Part shown: positions 37,667-45,766 of the stretch, one piece after another
Layout: each line of letters begins with the position of its first letter
Numbering within the stretch: position 1 is the first letter of the stretch
From: Paenibacillus sp. J23TS9
GTDB taxonomy: Bacteria; Bacillota; Bacilli; Paenibacillales; Paenibacillaceae
Assembly (NCBI RefSeq): GCF_018403225.1
Contig: NZ_BOSG01000005.1
Coordinates: forward strand, 124,001 to 188,000
Direction of reading: 5' to 3'
Length of the DNA: 64,000 nucleotides
Program-made: the position numbers and the translations under genes
The notes under the pieces: generated by a model
Databases searched by the model: none
Told to the model about the DNA's origin: nothing
The model's input: the letters and a program-made list of their open reading frames with translations, nothing else

Positions 37667-38502
37667 TTGCCGAATCCCGCCCCTTCATAAATCATTTGGA
37701 GGGCTACATAGAGCAGCACCGGGATGAACAGCTTCCGGATGGTTTTGCTCTTCATGCGCTGCATAATCTGGGCTCCAATCGTTGCCCCGGCCAGAACACC
37801 CAGTGCAACCGGTCCCGCGATGTGGGGATCAATGTCCCCGCGCAGCAGATAGACCCCTGCACTTGCGGCGGCGGTTACACCCATCATAAAGTTGCTGGTT
37901 GCCGTCGATACCTTAAGAGGAAGCTTCATGAAGACATCCATAGCCATGACTTTAAAGCTGCCGCTGCCGATGCCGAGCAGGCCTGATATGACGCCGGCCC
38001 CGTACATCACGCTGAAGCCTCCATAAACATTGCCCACATTGTAAGGAATTTGCTGCTGAATGGCCTTGTCATAATAGCTTCCTCCGAGCTTCAGCTTTGC
38101 TGCTGCGGGATGCATTTCAACCAGCTCCTGCTGATCGCCTTTCTTTTTCTTGATCATATTGATCGCGGAATAGATGAGCAGAAGTCCAAAGATAATATAG
38201 AGCAAATTGGGCGCGATGAGACCACCGATAAATGCTCCGGTTATGGCACCAATCGTCGTGGCGATTTCCAAAAACATACCCACGCGCAAATTGGTGATAC
38301 GGTCGCGTATGTAAGCGATCGCTGATCCGCTTGAAGTAGCGATAACCGAAATAATGCTGGCTCCAATCGCATGCTCGATGCTCACGCCGAACAGCAGCGT
38401 TAAAGCCGGCGTGACGATGATGCCACCGCCAAGTCCGAGCACTGATCCTACGATTCCGGCCAAAATGGCGATCAGAAGGATTTGCAGTGAGAACAAAATC
38501 AA
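37663..38502 (-). CDS. TauE/SafE family sulfite/organoanion exporter
   Basis: 279 residues, about eight membrane helices. The two glycine-rich repeats GSVLGLGGGIIVTPALTLLFG and SGLLGIGSGSFKVMAMDVFM are the family signature. TTG start, with GGAAGGTG upstream. It is the first gene of a two-gene operon with DUF1634 and diverges from an Lrp regulator with which it shares a control region rich in ATACAA half-sites. The anion exported is unknown. Confidence 0.9.
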   Translation of the reverse strand: MILFSLQILLIAILAGIVGSVLGLGGGIIVTPALTLLFGVSIEHAIGASIISVIATSSGSAIAYIRDRITNLRVGMFLEIATTIGAITGAFIGGLIAPNLLYIIFGLLLIYSAINMIKKKKGDQQELVEMHPAAAKLKLGGSYYDKAIQQQIPYNVGNVYGGFSVMYGAGVISGLLGIGSGSFKVMAMDVFMKLPLKVSTATSNFMMGVTAAASAGVYLLRGDIDPHIAGPVALGVLAGATIGAQIMQRMKSKTIRKLFIPVLLYVALQMIYEGAGFGK

Positions 38503-38610
38503 GTCAAGACACCTTCCTCTCCAAAAAGTTTACCCGATTGCATTACACTCAGGGGTACCTGTACACTATATGTGAACTGTCCTGACACTCGGGCGAAATA
38601 CGGGTCTATT

Positions 38611-38644
38611 ATACAACGATTGTATAATTTATGATATACAATCG
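38611..38644. promoter_or_regulatory. Operator cluster between the TauE-type exporter and the Lrp regulator
   Basis: CGATTGTATA (38617-38626) and TATACAATCG (38635-38644) form a perfect 10-bp inverted repeat with an 8-nt spacer. A third half-site makes ATACAA-cga-TTGTAT (38611-38625). TATAAT (38623-38628) lies inside. Lrp/AsnC proteins bind multiple such sites. Confidence 0.5.
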
Positions 38645-38740
38645 GACATTAAATTTGATTTTTATATTTACATTGTAAAGTATATTGTGAATTGATCACC
38701 AAAATGGAATGCAATCCGACCGGGAGAAGGGGAGAAACAT

Positions 38741-39196
38741 ATGCGTTTTAATCAACTGGATGAAAAGGATGAGCTGATTCTAAAACATTTGCTGGATAAC
38801 GGGAGACTCAGCCACGCAGAGCTAGGCAGATTTGTCAATTTGACGAGAGCCGCCGTCAGGGAACGTGTAAACAACCTGATGGAGCAAGGAATTATCGATA
38901 AATTCACGGTAAGTGTTAATCCCCTGAAAGCAGGGAAAAGCCTGTCAGTTTACTTCAACATCGATGTTGAATGGAGTATGCTCGAGACCGTAGCGGAGCA
39001 GCTTCTCTCGGATGAGGAGATCACCAGTGTGTATCAGATGAGCGGTGGACCGCATCTTCATGTTCATGCATTGATGGATAATCAGGAGCATGTGGAGCGG
39101 TATCTTCTGCGGCTGCAGGAACTGCAGGGTATCACAAATGTTCATAGCGAATTTTTGATCAAACGGTTTAAGGAAAGAGAAGGTTTGCTGATCTGA
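38741..39196 (+). CDS. Lrp/AsnC family transcriptional regulator
   Basis: 151 residues. An N-terminal helix-turn-helix (DELILKHLLDNGRLSHAELGRFVNLTRAAVRERVNNLMEQGII) is followed by the RAM ligand-binding domain with the YQMSGGPHLHVHALM segment that replaces the usual G-xxDY turn. AGAAGGGGAG precedes the ATG. The inverted repeat just upstream makes it a likely regulator of itself and of the divergent exporter operon. Confidence 0.9.
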   Translation: MRFNQLDEKDELILKHLLDNGRLSHAELGRFVNLTRAAVRERVNNLMEQGIIDKFTVSVNPLKAGKSLSVYFNIDVEWSMLETVAEQLLSDEEITSVYQMSGGPHLHVHALMDNQEHVERYLLRLQELQGITNVHSEFLIKRFKEREGLLI

Positions 39197-39310
39197 CGGC
39201 ACGCTTCCTTTCTCTCGAAAAGTATTTCCCATCCTGCTGCTCATTACCCGCGAGGGGCAGAACAAGACATTACCCCGGCCAAAACAGGTTCTGATTAAAG
39301 GAGGGTTCTG

Positions 39311-40162
39311 ATGGCGGCAACGGAAGAGACCGCATATTTAGCGGAAGAGCTAAAGAAAATTGAAGCTTGGGAGAAGAATCAGAAGCAGGTGTGGTTTTGG
39401 GAAAAGCTCAGCCGTCTGCCGTTTATGCTGTTGGACAAACTGACCCCAAAACGGATACGTGACAAGCTTGGGGATGCGCTGGGGGAAGTAGGGCGGTTTC
39501 TGCAGACCGGTGGACAGTATCTGGTCCAGCAAAAGAGCGTATTGAAGCTGCTTCAAGCCGCATGGATCCATTCGCAAAACGGTGCTGCCAAGCTGCCGGA
39601 GGAGCGAGAACTCAATGGGGAAAAGGCTGAGTTTACGCTTGAAGAAGCCGCGAATTTGCCGCTTGAGGTTATGGACAGAACGGCAGAGGAGCTGACAAGC
39701 CGCCGCGTCAAGTTCGCAGCTGCTCAGGGTGCAACCACGGGTGTTGGAGGTGTGTTTACACTCGCTGCGGATATTCCGATGGTACTTGGCTTGTCTCTTA
39801 AAGTGCTGCAGGAGATGGCTTTGTGTTACGGATATGATCCAAGATCGGAACAGGAGCGGGTATTTATCGTGAAATGTCTGCAGTTTGCTTCCGCCGATAT
39901 TGTAGGTAAAAAGGCGGTGCTGGAAGAGCTTGCCCAATTTGAGCAGGAAGATCATGCGCTGCAGGTATTTTCCCAAATCCAGGGATGGCGTGAGGTCGTT
40001 CAAACGTACAGGGACAGCTTTGGCTGGAAAAAGCTGTTTCAGCTGGTGCCGGTCGCAGGTATTCTGTTTGGTTCCATCAGCAATAAGGGGACGATTGAGG
40101 ATGTTGCGGAAGCAGGGAAGATGCTATACCGGAAACGGAGAATCCTTACAAGACTCAAATAA
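39311..40162 (+). CDS. EcsC family protein
   Basis: 283 residues. The central GGVFTLAADIPMVLGLSLKVLQEMALCYGYDP block and the LVPVAGILFGSISNKGTI end mark the EcsC family, named after a Bacillus protein encoded with the EcsAB transporter. No EcsAB genes are here. Function is unknown; it is probably membrane-associated through its hydrophobic C-terminal half. GGAGGG precedes the ATG, and a strong terminator follows. Confidence 0.88.
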   Translation: MAATEETAYLAEELKKIEAWEKNQKQVWFWEKLSRLPFMLLDKLTPKRIRDKLGDALGEVGRFLQTGGQYLVQQKSVLKLLQAAWIHSQNGAAKLPEERELNGEKAEFTLEEAANLPLEVMDRTAEELTSRRVKFAAAQGATTGVGGVFTLAADIPMVLGLSLKVLQEMALCYGYDPRSEQERVFIVKCLQFASADIVGKKAVLEELAQFEQEDHALQVFSQIQGWREVVQTYRDSFGWKKLFQLVPVAGILFGSISNKGTIEDVAEAGKMLYRKRRILTRLK

Positions 40163-40171
40163 AAAAGCATT

Positions 40172-40229
40172 AAAAAGCCCTTCTGGTTCTTCGGTGAACT
40201 TATTTCGCCGAAGAGACCGGAAGGGCTTT
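40172..40229. terminator. Bidirectional terminator between the EcsC and MFS genes
   Basis: AAAGCCCTTC and CTTCGG pair with CCGAAG and GAAGGGCTTT; A and T tracts flank it. Confidence 0.85.
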
Positions 40230-40255
40230 GCTCTGTTAGGTTTTGATTAGTTCTT

Positions 40256-41521
40256 TTATTCCTCGCTTTCGCTGGACCATTGATTCAGAAGCTTATCTGA
40301 AGGAAGCAGGAAGGTTAGAATACCGAGAATTGGCAGGAAGCTGCACAAGGTCATCACGGTGTTGACACCAACCATATCGATCCATTTGCCGAGAACAAGA
40401 GCACCGAGACCGCCAAGCCCGAAGGCCAGCCCAGTGATGAGGCCGGATACGGTTCCGATTTTACCGGGGAAGAGCATTTGGGCATATACCACGGTAACGG
40501 AAAAGCTGGAAAAGACGATCAATCCGATCAGGGCCAGCAGAATGCCCGCCCCCCATAAACCGACATGGGGCAGCAGCAGAGCGAGCGGAGCTGCAAGCGC
40601 CATGGAACCGAAAATAATATTCCGCTTGCCGAAACGGTCTGCGAGTGGTCCGCCGAAGAAGGTGCCGACTGCACCCGCGCCAAGAAATAGGAAGATAAAG
40701 ATCTGGGCGTCATTGACGCTTAAACCATAATGATCGATCAAATAGAACGGAAAGAAAGTGCTGATGGAGGAGCTGTACCAAGACCGGACAAAGACCAGCA
40801 CGATAAGCATCACAATGGCAAACCGGACTTTCGTGCGTACCTCAGGCTTCAGCTGGCGTGCCGCCGCCTTTTTCTTCACATGTGCGCCGCTTTGCAGCTT
40901 CCTGCCATACCATCTGGCAACGTAAATTTGAACGGCGATGCCTGCTCCCGCTACGAGCGTGAACCAGATGGCTCCGAACAAACCGAGCGGTATGAAGATC
41001 CACATGGTTAGCATCGGCGCCAGCGATTGACCTGCGTTTCCTCCTACTTGGAAGATGGACTGGGCCAATCCTCTGCGTGTGCCCGAAGCCATATGGGACA
41101 CTCTGGAGCCCTCCGGATGGAAAGCCGCCGACCCGAGGCCGACGAATACGACAGCCAGCAGCACAGCCGGGTATGTATCAGCGAAGGCCAGTAGAAGCAT
41201 GCCTGTAAAGGTGAAGCCCATGCCTACTGGCAGAATAGCCGGAGTCGGTTTGCGGTCTGCGAACCAGCCGACAACAGGCTGCATAATGGAAGATGTGAAA
41301 TTTATTGCGAAGGATATCCACCCGATCTGCGTATAGTTTAAGTGCATGGAAGATCTTAGAATGGGAAAAATGGCTGGAATAACCGACTGAATCGAATCGT
41401 TGAACAGATGAACAAGACTGATTGCGATCAGTATGCGGAAGACGGTAGCACTCGCATCGGAACCGGCTAGCGGCTGTCGTCCTTTTTGTGGTGCGGCGCT
41501 ATTTACGGTAGGAACTGACAT
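40256..41521 (-). CDS. MFS transporter, fosmidomycin-resistance (Fsr) type
   Basis: 421 residues, twelve membrane helices. HLFNDSIQSVIPAIFPILR at the first helix, WFADRKPTP in the loop after helix 2 and AAFHPEGSRVSHMASG in the region of helix 4 match Fsr-like transporters, which expel drugs or small metabolites using the proton gradient. AGGAGG precedes the ATG. It is monocistronic; no regulator is adjacent. Substrate unknown. Confidence 0.9.
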   Translation of the reverse strand: MSVPTVNSAAPQKGRQPLAGSDASATVFRILIAISLVHLFNDSIQSVIPAIFPILRSSMHLNYTQIGWISFAINFTSSIMQPVVGWFADRKPTPAILPVGMGFTFTGMLLLAFADTYPAVLLAVVFVGLGSAAFHPEGSRVSHMASGTRRGLAQSIFQVGGNAGQSLAPMLTMWIFIPLGLFGAIWFTLVAGAGIAVQIYVARWYGRKLQSGAHVKKKAAARQLKPEVRTKVRFAIVMLIVLVFVRSWYSSSISTFFPFYLIDHYGLSVNDAQIFIFLFLGAGAVGTFFGGPLADRFGKRNIIFGSMALAAPLALLLPHVGLWGAGILLALIGLIVFSSFSVTVVYAQMLFPGKIGTVSGLITGLAFGLGGLGALVLGKWIDMVGVNTVMTLCSFLPILGILTFLLPSDKLLNQWSSESEE

Positions 41522-41588
41522 ATGAACCTCCTGCTCTCATCAAATGGATAAAGAGATTATATGACAGAAAAAGGGTATGCGTATACCC

Positions 41589-42290
41589 TTACTTGATAAT
41601 GACGCCTCCAAAAGGGATCACTTCGCGCAATATTCTTTTCAGCAGGCCTTCTTGTTCCATTTCTTTCTGCAGGCGGCTGGTCTGCTGTCCGGCATGAAAC
41701 AGAACCGTGCCATTTCCGGTCATTTTCCAGTGATAGTTCATATGCTGGCTGGCCAGCGTATTGCCGTAGACGGTTAATTCGAGCTTGGCATTTTCGGGAT
41801 AAGCAACGAGGCTGCCTGCATCGATATACAGCGGCTCGGAAGGATGGAGCTCGGATTCATAAACTGCTCCTTCCGTTAGCAAGCCGATTGTACCCGAACC
41901 AGAGAACTTCATCTTTACCGCATCTTTGGTAATCAGCATATTTTTAATGTGAAGTATCCGGGTATGCATTTGAATTCCTGTGCTGTAAAAGAAGAGATTG
42001 CGGAAATCGTAGAGAAGATCGCTGTATTCCTGGAGCTCCACGGTTTTAATGGTAAATCCGGGAGGCAGTGCAGCGGTAAACTGGCAGGGACCGCTCATAT
42101 CCGCCTGGATCAGTCTTTTTTTTCGGTACATTCCTTTCACATTCATGAAACGGTCGCTGCGGCCATCGGAAGGACCGCGGTAAGCGATGACTTGCTCGGG
42201 ATGGAGAATATGCATGGATTCCCCTTCACCAAGCGAGAAGTCTACGGCTTGTCCATTCCCTCCTCCGGATTCCCGGATTCTGATATTCAA
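41589..42290 (-). CDS. AIM24 family protein
   Basis: 233 residues of mainly beta structure. KFSGSGTIGLLTEG..ELHPSEPLYIDAGSLVAYP is the double-psi-like strand pattern of the AIM24 family (formerly DUF124). TTG start with AAAAGGAGG upstream. Bacterial members have no settled function. The next upstream gene on the same strand is a coiled-coil membrane protein ending 35 nt before, so the pair may form an operon. Confidence 0.8.
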   Translation of the reverse strand: MNIRIRESGGGNGQAVDFSLGEGESMHILHPEQVIAYRGPSDGRSDRFMNVKGMYRKKRLIQADMSGPCQFTAALPPGFTIKTVELQEYSDLLYDFRNLFFYSTGIQMHTRILHIKNMLITKDAVKMKFSGSGTIGLLTEGAVYESELHPSEPLYIDAGSLVAYPENAKLELTVYGNTLASQHMNYHWKMTGNGTVLFHAGQQTSRLQKEMEQEGLLKRILREVIPFGGVIIK

Positions 42291-42325
42291 AAAAGTTTCC
42301 TCCTTTTAGAGGTGATAGTGAAAAG

Positions 42326-42772
42326 CTACAGCCGCGTTCTTCGGTTGGAGCGACGCATGGCGAAACGTAAAACGCGGATCAGGACAAAATAACCTATGAC
42401 GAGAAGAACGACGGTAATGAGCATGATTTTGAATTTACGCGCTTTGGCGTCCTTAAGCTCGTTCACTTCCTTCAATTGATTGACCGTTTCAGCCAGCTGG
42501 CGGTTCTGCTCCACAAGCTGAACGTTTTGCTCCTCGAATGTCTTGGCATTTTGCTTCGCCTGGTCCAGCTCATCCAGCGTTTCCTGATAACTCTCCTTAA
42601 GCTGATTAACCTCACCCGGAAGATCAGAGAACTTTTCCACACCATTGTAGAAGTCATGAAAATAATTCGCGTGGGCGGAGGTACCGGCAAGCAGCAATCC
42701 CCATATCACTAAAAAAAGCATACTGATCGTTCGGAGCGATGATATTTTATGAAGTTTCTTGTTTTTTTTCAT
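42326..42772 (-). CDS. Secreted coiled-coil protein with C-terminal membrane anchor
   Basis: 148 residues. A signal peptide (MLFLVIWGLLLAGTSAHA) is followed by a coiled coil (about residues 50-105, heptads rich in Gln, Glu and Leu) and a membrane helix (IMLITVVLLVIGYFVLI) with a very basic tail (RRSNRRTRL). The coiled coil should lie outside the membrane. GGTGGTG precedes the ATG. No family recognised. Confidence 0.75.
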   Translation of the reverse strand: MKKNKKLHKISSLRTISMLFLVIWGLLLAGTSAHANYFHDFYNGVEKFSDLPGEVNQLKESYQETLDELDQAKQNAKTFEEQNVQLVEQNRQLAETVNQLKEVNELKDAKARKFKIMLITVVLLVIGYFVLIRVLRFAMRRSNRRTRL

Positions 42773-43053
42773 ATTTTCACCACCTGCCGCATAGTATGGA
42801 ACATGCCTGGTAACCTACATTACCCCAAAACACATGGAGTTGATTATTATACGGATTGGATATTTGTAAATGATTCAAAGTTTAGGAACTATCCTGAACG
42901 GGTATATCTAGTAAGTAGCCGCTAGATTCGTCACACTTATTTCATTCCCTGAGGATATAACTATTAAAAATACACAAATACACATAGATCAGGCTGAGGC
43001 CGATATGAGGGACTGCAGCACATGCTATGCAATGTTAAAAGGAGAAGATTGAA

Positions 43054-43212
43054 ATGGAAAAAGAACAACAATACAAAAAAATGCTGATTACTGTGAATGG
43101 TAAGCCCGTAGGCAGAGAAATCTGGATTGACAAAATAACCTATGCACCGGTTTTTTTAGATGAATTAGCTGTCAAACCAGCAGGATCGGATGCCGAAGCA
43201 GCAGTCAGCTGA
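43054..43212 (+). CDS. Small protein of 52 residues, unknown function
   Basis: ATG at 43054 with AAAAGGAGAAG upstream, ended by TGA and then an intrinsic terminator, which argues for a genuine gene. The sequence KKMLITVNGKPVGREIWIDKITYAPVFLDEL resembles one repeat of the copper-amine-oxidase N-terminal-like (stalk) domains of Paenibacillus surface proteins, but it has no signal peptide. Function unknown. Confidence 0.6.
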   Translation: MEKEQQYKKMLITVNGKPVGREIWIDKITYAPVFLDELAVKPAGSDAEAAVS

Positions 43213-43242
43213 TTTTGTATCATAATATCATAACCAGGCGAT

Positions 43243-43279
43243 AAAAACCCGTAGTCCAACAGGACTTTCGGGTTTTTTT
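43243..43279 (+). terminator. Intrinsic terminator of the small gene
   Basis: AAACCCG and AGTCC pair with GGACT and CGGGTTT, followed by T residues. The region 43280-43619 beyond it is AT-rich and without a credible gene. Confidence 0.88.
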
Positions 43280-43541
43280 GCTGTATATTGTCGTCATGTG
43301 ATACAGATAATGAAAAGCCTATTTATGCCTAACTAAAATATAACGTTTATTTTCATATGTTTGTTACATATTTCGACATTTATTTATGTGTAGTTCTTAT
43401 ATACTATAAGGGGCTTCGTGCTGGGCTTTGTTTAGGTCTTTTTGCGCATTTTGTCAAGGATGGGGGGAATTAAGGCTAAAAGAACAAATGAGATTTCTCA
43501 AGCGTGTCGTAAATATGCTAAAATGATAGAAATATATCGTA

Positions 43542-43555
43542 CGAACATATGTTCC
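43542..43555. promoter_or_regulatory. Consensus LexA (SOS) box
   Basis: CGAACATATGTTCC fits the Bacillus LexA/DinR consensus CGAACRNRYGTTYC at every position. It lies 65 nt before the start of the next gene and about 18 nt after a possible -10 (TAAAAT, 43519-43524), where bound LexA would block transcription. A second small dyad, TGACAG-tctg-CTGTCA, follows at 43557-43572. Confidence 0.65.
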
Positions 43556-43619
43556 GTGACAGTCTGCTGTCAGCCCATATTGGTACGATATAAAGATGAC
43601 AAGAAAAGGGGTGAAATCC

Positions 43620-44318
43620 ATGCAGTCAGGTATTCAGGAAAATTTTACATGGAACCGCAGTCACATCTTTGCAAGCGGCTCCAATAAAGTCATTTTGTTG
43701 GTTGAATGGTATGGGGGATCCTTTCGTCCTTCAAGAAAGAGAAGTACACCCAAACTGATCGCCCAAGATGTGCAGCTGCATTTATGGTTTGAACCGCAAG
43801 TCTCTTTAGTCCATGTCCATGGAGCGAAGGCAATGAAAAACCTGGGTCAGTCACTCATGATTCCTCTCGGTCATCTGTATGATGGTGTGAAGCAGTTTAT
43901 AGCCATCGAACTTGCTCTTGAGCCTCAAAATGCTGGCATGCATGGCGTTTTGTCAGCTCAATGGAAATTCAAAGAAAAGAATAAAGAACGCATTAAGGAA
44001 CTTCCTGTAAAGGAATTATATATGAACTATACCTACCATACAGGGCTATTACAGCAGCCGGAAAATTTCCATGTACGAAAGCATGTGAAGCTTCTGGAAA
44101 CCCAGAGTGTTCTGAAGGAGGCCATTCATTTATTCGAATACGGGGAAATTGACCGTGGAGAGTGGCTTCTGCGTCGAAAAGGGGATGAGCTGTTAATTGA
44201 AGCTGCGCGTTTTACGGATGGCCGATTGCTTGAAGAAGCGGATATGTTATACCAGCTGAGCGAGCACTATGTGAGCACCTATCAAAATCGCAAGGTTCTA
44301 AAAATAAAAAACGGTTAA
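43620..44318 (+). CDS. Unknown protein resembling the C-terminal part of vWA proteins, LexA-boxed
   Basis: 232 residues from the ATG at 43620, with AAAGGGGTG upstream. There is no signal peptide and no metal-binding DxSxS of a vWA domain. Residues ~50-125 (VQLHLWFEPQVSLVHVHG.., IPLGHLYDGVKQFIAIELALEP) look like the beta-sandwich that follows vWA domains in bacterial proteins, and the end (LKEAIHLFEYGEIDRGEWLLRRKGDELL..) like the helical tail. So it may be a stand-alone remnant or accessory. The LexA box upstream suggests induction by DNA damage. Family assignment is tentative. Confidence 0.6.
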   Translation: MQSGIQENFTWNRSHIFASGSNKVILLVEWYGGSFRPSRKRSTPKLIAQDVQLHLWFEPQVSLVHVHGAKAMKNLGQSLMIPLGHLYDGVKQFIAIELALEPQNAGMHGVLSAQWKFKEKNKERIKELPVKELYMNYTYHTGLLQQPENFHVRKHVKLLETQSVLKEAIHLFEYGEIDRGEWLLRRKGDELLIEAARFTDGRLLEEADMLYQLSEHYVSTYQNRKVLKIKNG

Positions 44319-44486
44319 TATGTTCGCTTATTTTCGCATCTCTGAAGAAATCAGCCTGAGGCATAAGTCTAGAGAAGCAAACAGGGCTGGGTTTTTTAGG
44401 CAGGATTCGCTTTGCTACAAGTCGAATGGACTACATCACGCAACTCTAAATGAGTCTAATTTACTATATGAGCTAGGAGAATCCAC

Positions 44487-45452
44487 ATGACCGACAGACT
44501 AATTCGATTAATGCGCATCATTACACTTGTTCAAGCTAAACCGGGGATACTGGCAAGGGAGCTGGCAGAAAGATGCACTACCAGTGAACGTACCATTTAC
44601 CGTGATATGGAAGCCTTAAGCGCCATGCATATACCTATCACCCATCTTGGATATGGGAAAGGGTATCAATTTATCGGCAGGTTTGCTTTATATCCATTCG
44701 ATTGGACGGAGGAAGAAGTTCATGCATTTCGGACTCTTGCTCAGGTCATGAATCAAGTCAAGCCTCTGCTGCCCGAAGGATTCGAAGGCGCCTATGAAAA
44801 GGTAATGGCTGCACATCATAAACAGAGCATCGATCGAATAGAAACTGAGCTTCAGGAAAGTGATCATCACAAACCGGGAAAGACCGCCAAGGGATCATCC
44901 GCAGAGGAACAGTCCCAGTATCTGATACCGATTTTGCAGGCAACCCTGTCTCATCAAATCATCCAGGCTGAATATTACATTCCGGAACGAAATGAGCTTC
45001 TTTACGGTAAAATAGATCCATACCTCCTGATCCCATGGCAGCGCCGTTTTTATCTGGTCGGACGAAACCATAATACGGGAGAAGTACATACTTATCGCCT
45101 GAATCATTTTGAACGGGTCGTTGTGTTGGATGATTGCTTCATCAAAGTACATACCCATATACAGCAGGAGTGCCATGATCATTTTCGCGGAAAAGAAGAA
45201 GAACCGGTTTCATTCAAGGTTAGACTCTCCTCTGCGGTCATTCCGAAATACAAAGAAAAGGAATTTATACTGCCGTTTGCGGAAATGACTGAGCATGATG
45301 GAAGTCTAGTCATTAATCTGAAGGTTTCTGATGTCCGTGAATTCATGAGCTGGCTGTCCCAATACGGGTCCGAAGCAGAAATTATTGAACCTGTTCATTA
45401 TCGCGAAATGATGAAACGCCAATTAAAAAAATGGCTTGCGGTGTATGGGTGA
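44487..45452 (+). CDS. WYL-domain helix-turn-helix transcriptional regulator (YafY-like)
   Basis: 321 residues. The N-terminal winged helix (RLMRIITLVQAKPGILARELAERCTTSERTIYRDMEALSAM) is of the DeoR/HTH_11 type. The middle carries the WYL domain (QAEYYIPERNELLYGKIDPYLLIPWQRRFYLVGRNHNTGEVHTYRLNHFERV), and a WCX-like C-terminal extension follows. WYL proteins sense nucleic acid or nucleotide ligands and several control DNA-damage genes. AGGAGA precedes the ATG. It follows the LexA-boxed gene in the same direction. Confidence 0.9.
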   Translation: MTDRLIRLMRIITLVQAKPGILARELAERCTTSERTIYRDMEALSAMHIPITHLGYGKGYQFIGRFALYPFDWTEEEVHAFRTLAQVMNQVKPLLPEGFEGAYEKVMAAHHKQSIDRIETELQESDHHKPGKTAKGSSAEEQSQYLIPILQATLSHQIIQAEYYIPERNELLYGKIDPYLLIPWQRRFYLVGRNHNTGEVHTYRLNHFERVVVLDDCFIKVHTHIQQECHDHFRGKEEEPVSFKVRLSSAVIPKYKEKEFILPFAEMTEHDGSLVINLKVSDVREFMSWLSQYGSEAEIIEPVHYREMMKRQLKKWLAVYG

Positions 45453-45766
45453 ACGGCGATTTTTCACTTTACTACATCAACTCACCAGAGAAGTGGGCCT
45501 GCATATTTTTTTACAGCCGCTATGCCGGTCCGCGTTTCTGGCTGATTTATGTATCATCCAATCTACCTGGGCCGGCTCATTGCTTCTCTCCTCCATTGCA
45601 TCGGCTCTCTCCCTCCTGAATTCATTATCGACGACTTTTTCCTAGTTTCCGCTTCAAAATGACGGTTATAGCCCGGGAAATGATTTTCCTTATAATGGAT
45701 TTTTGTGTTAATATTTATAAGAAGTTTCTCTAAATATTGGATATTCGAGGAAACGGGGAATGGATT

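Noticed and set aside
43442..43687. 81-codon frame upstream of the LexA-boxed gene
   Set aside because: It spans the LexA box and promoter region and overlaps the better-supported start at 43620, with no ribosome site of its own worth noting.
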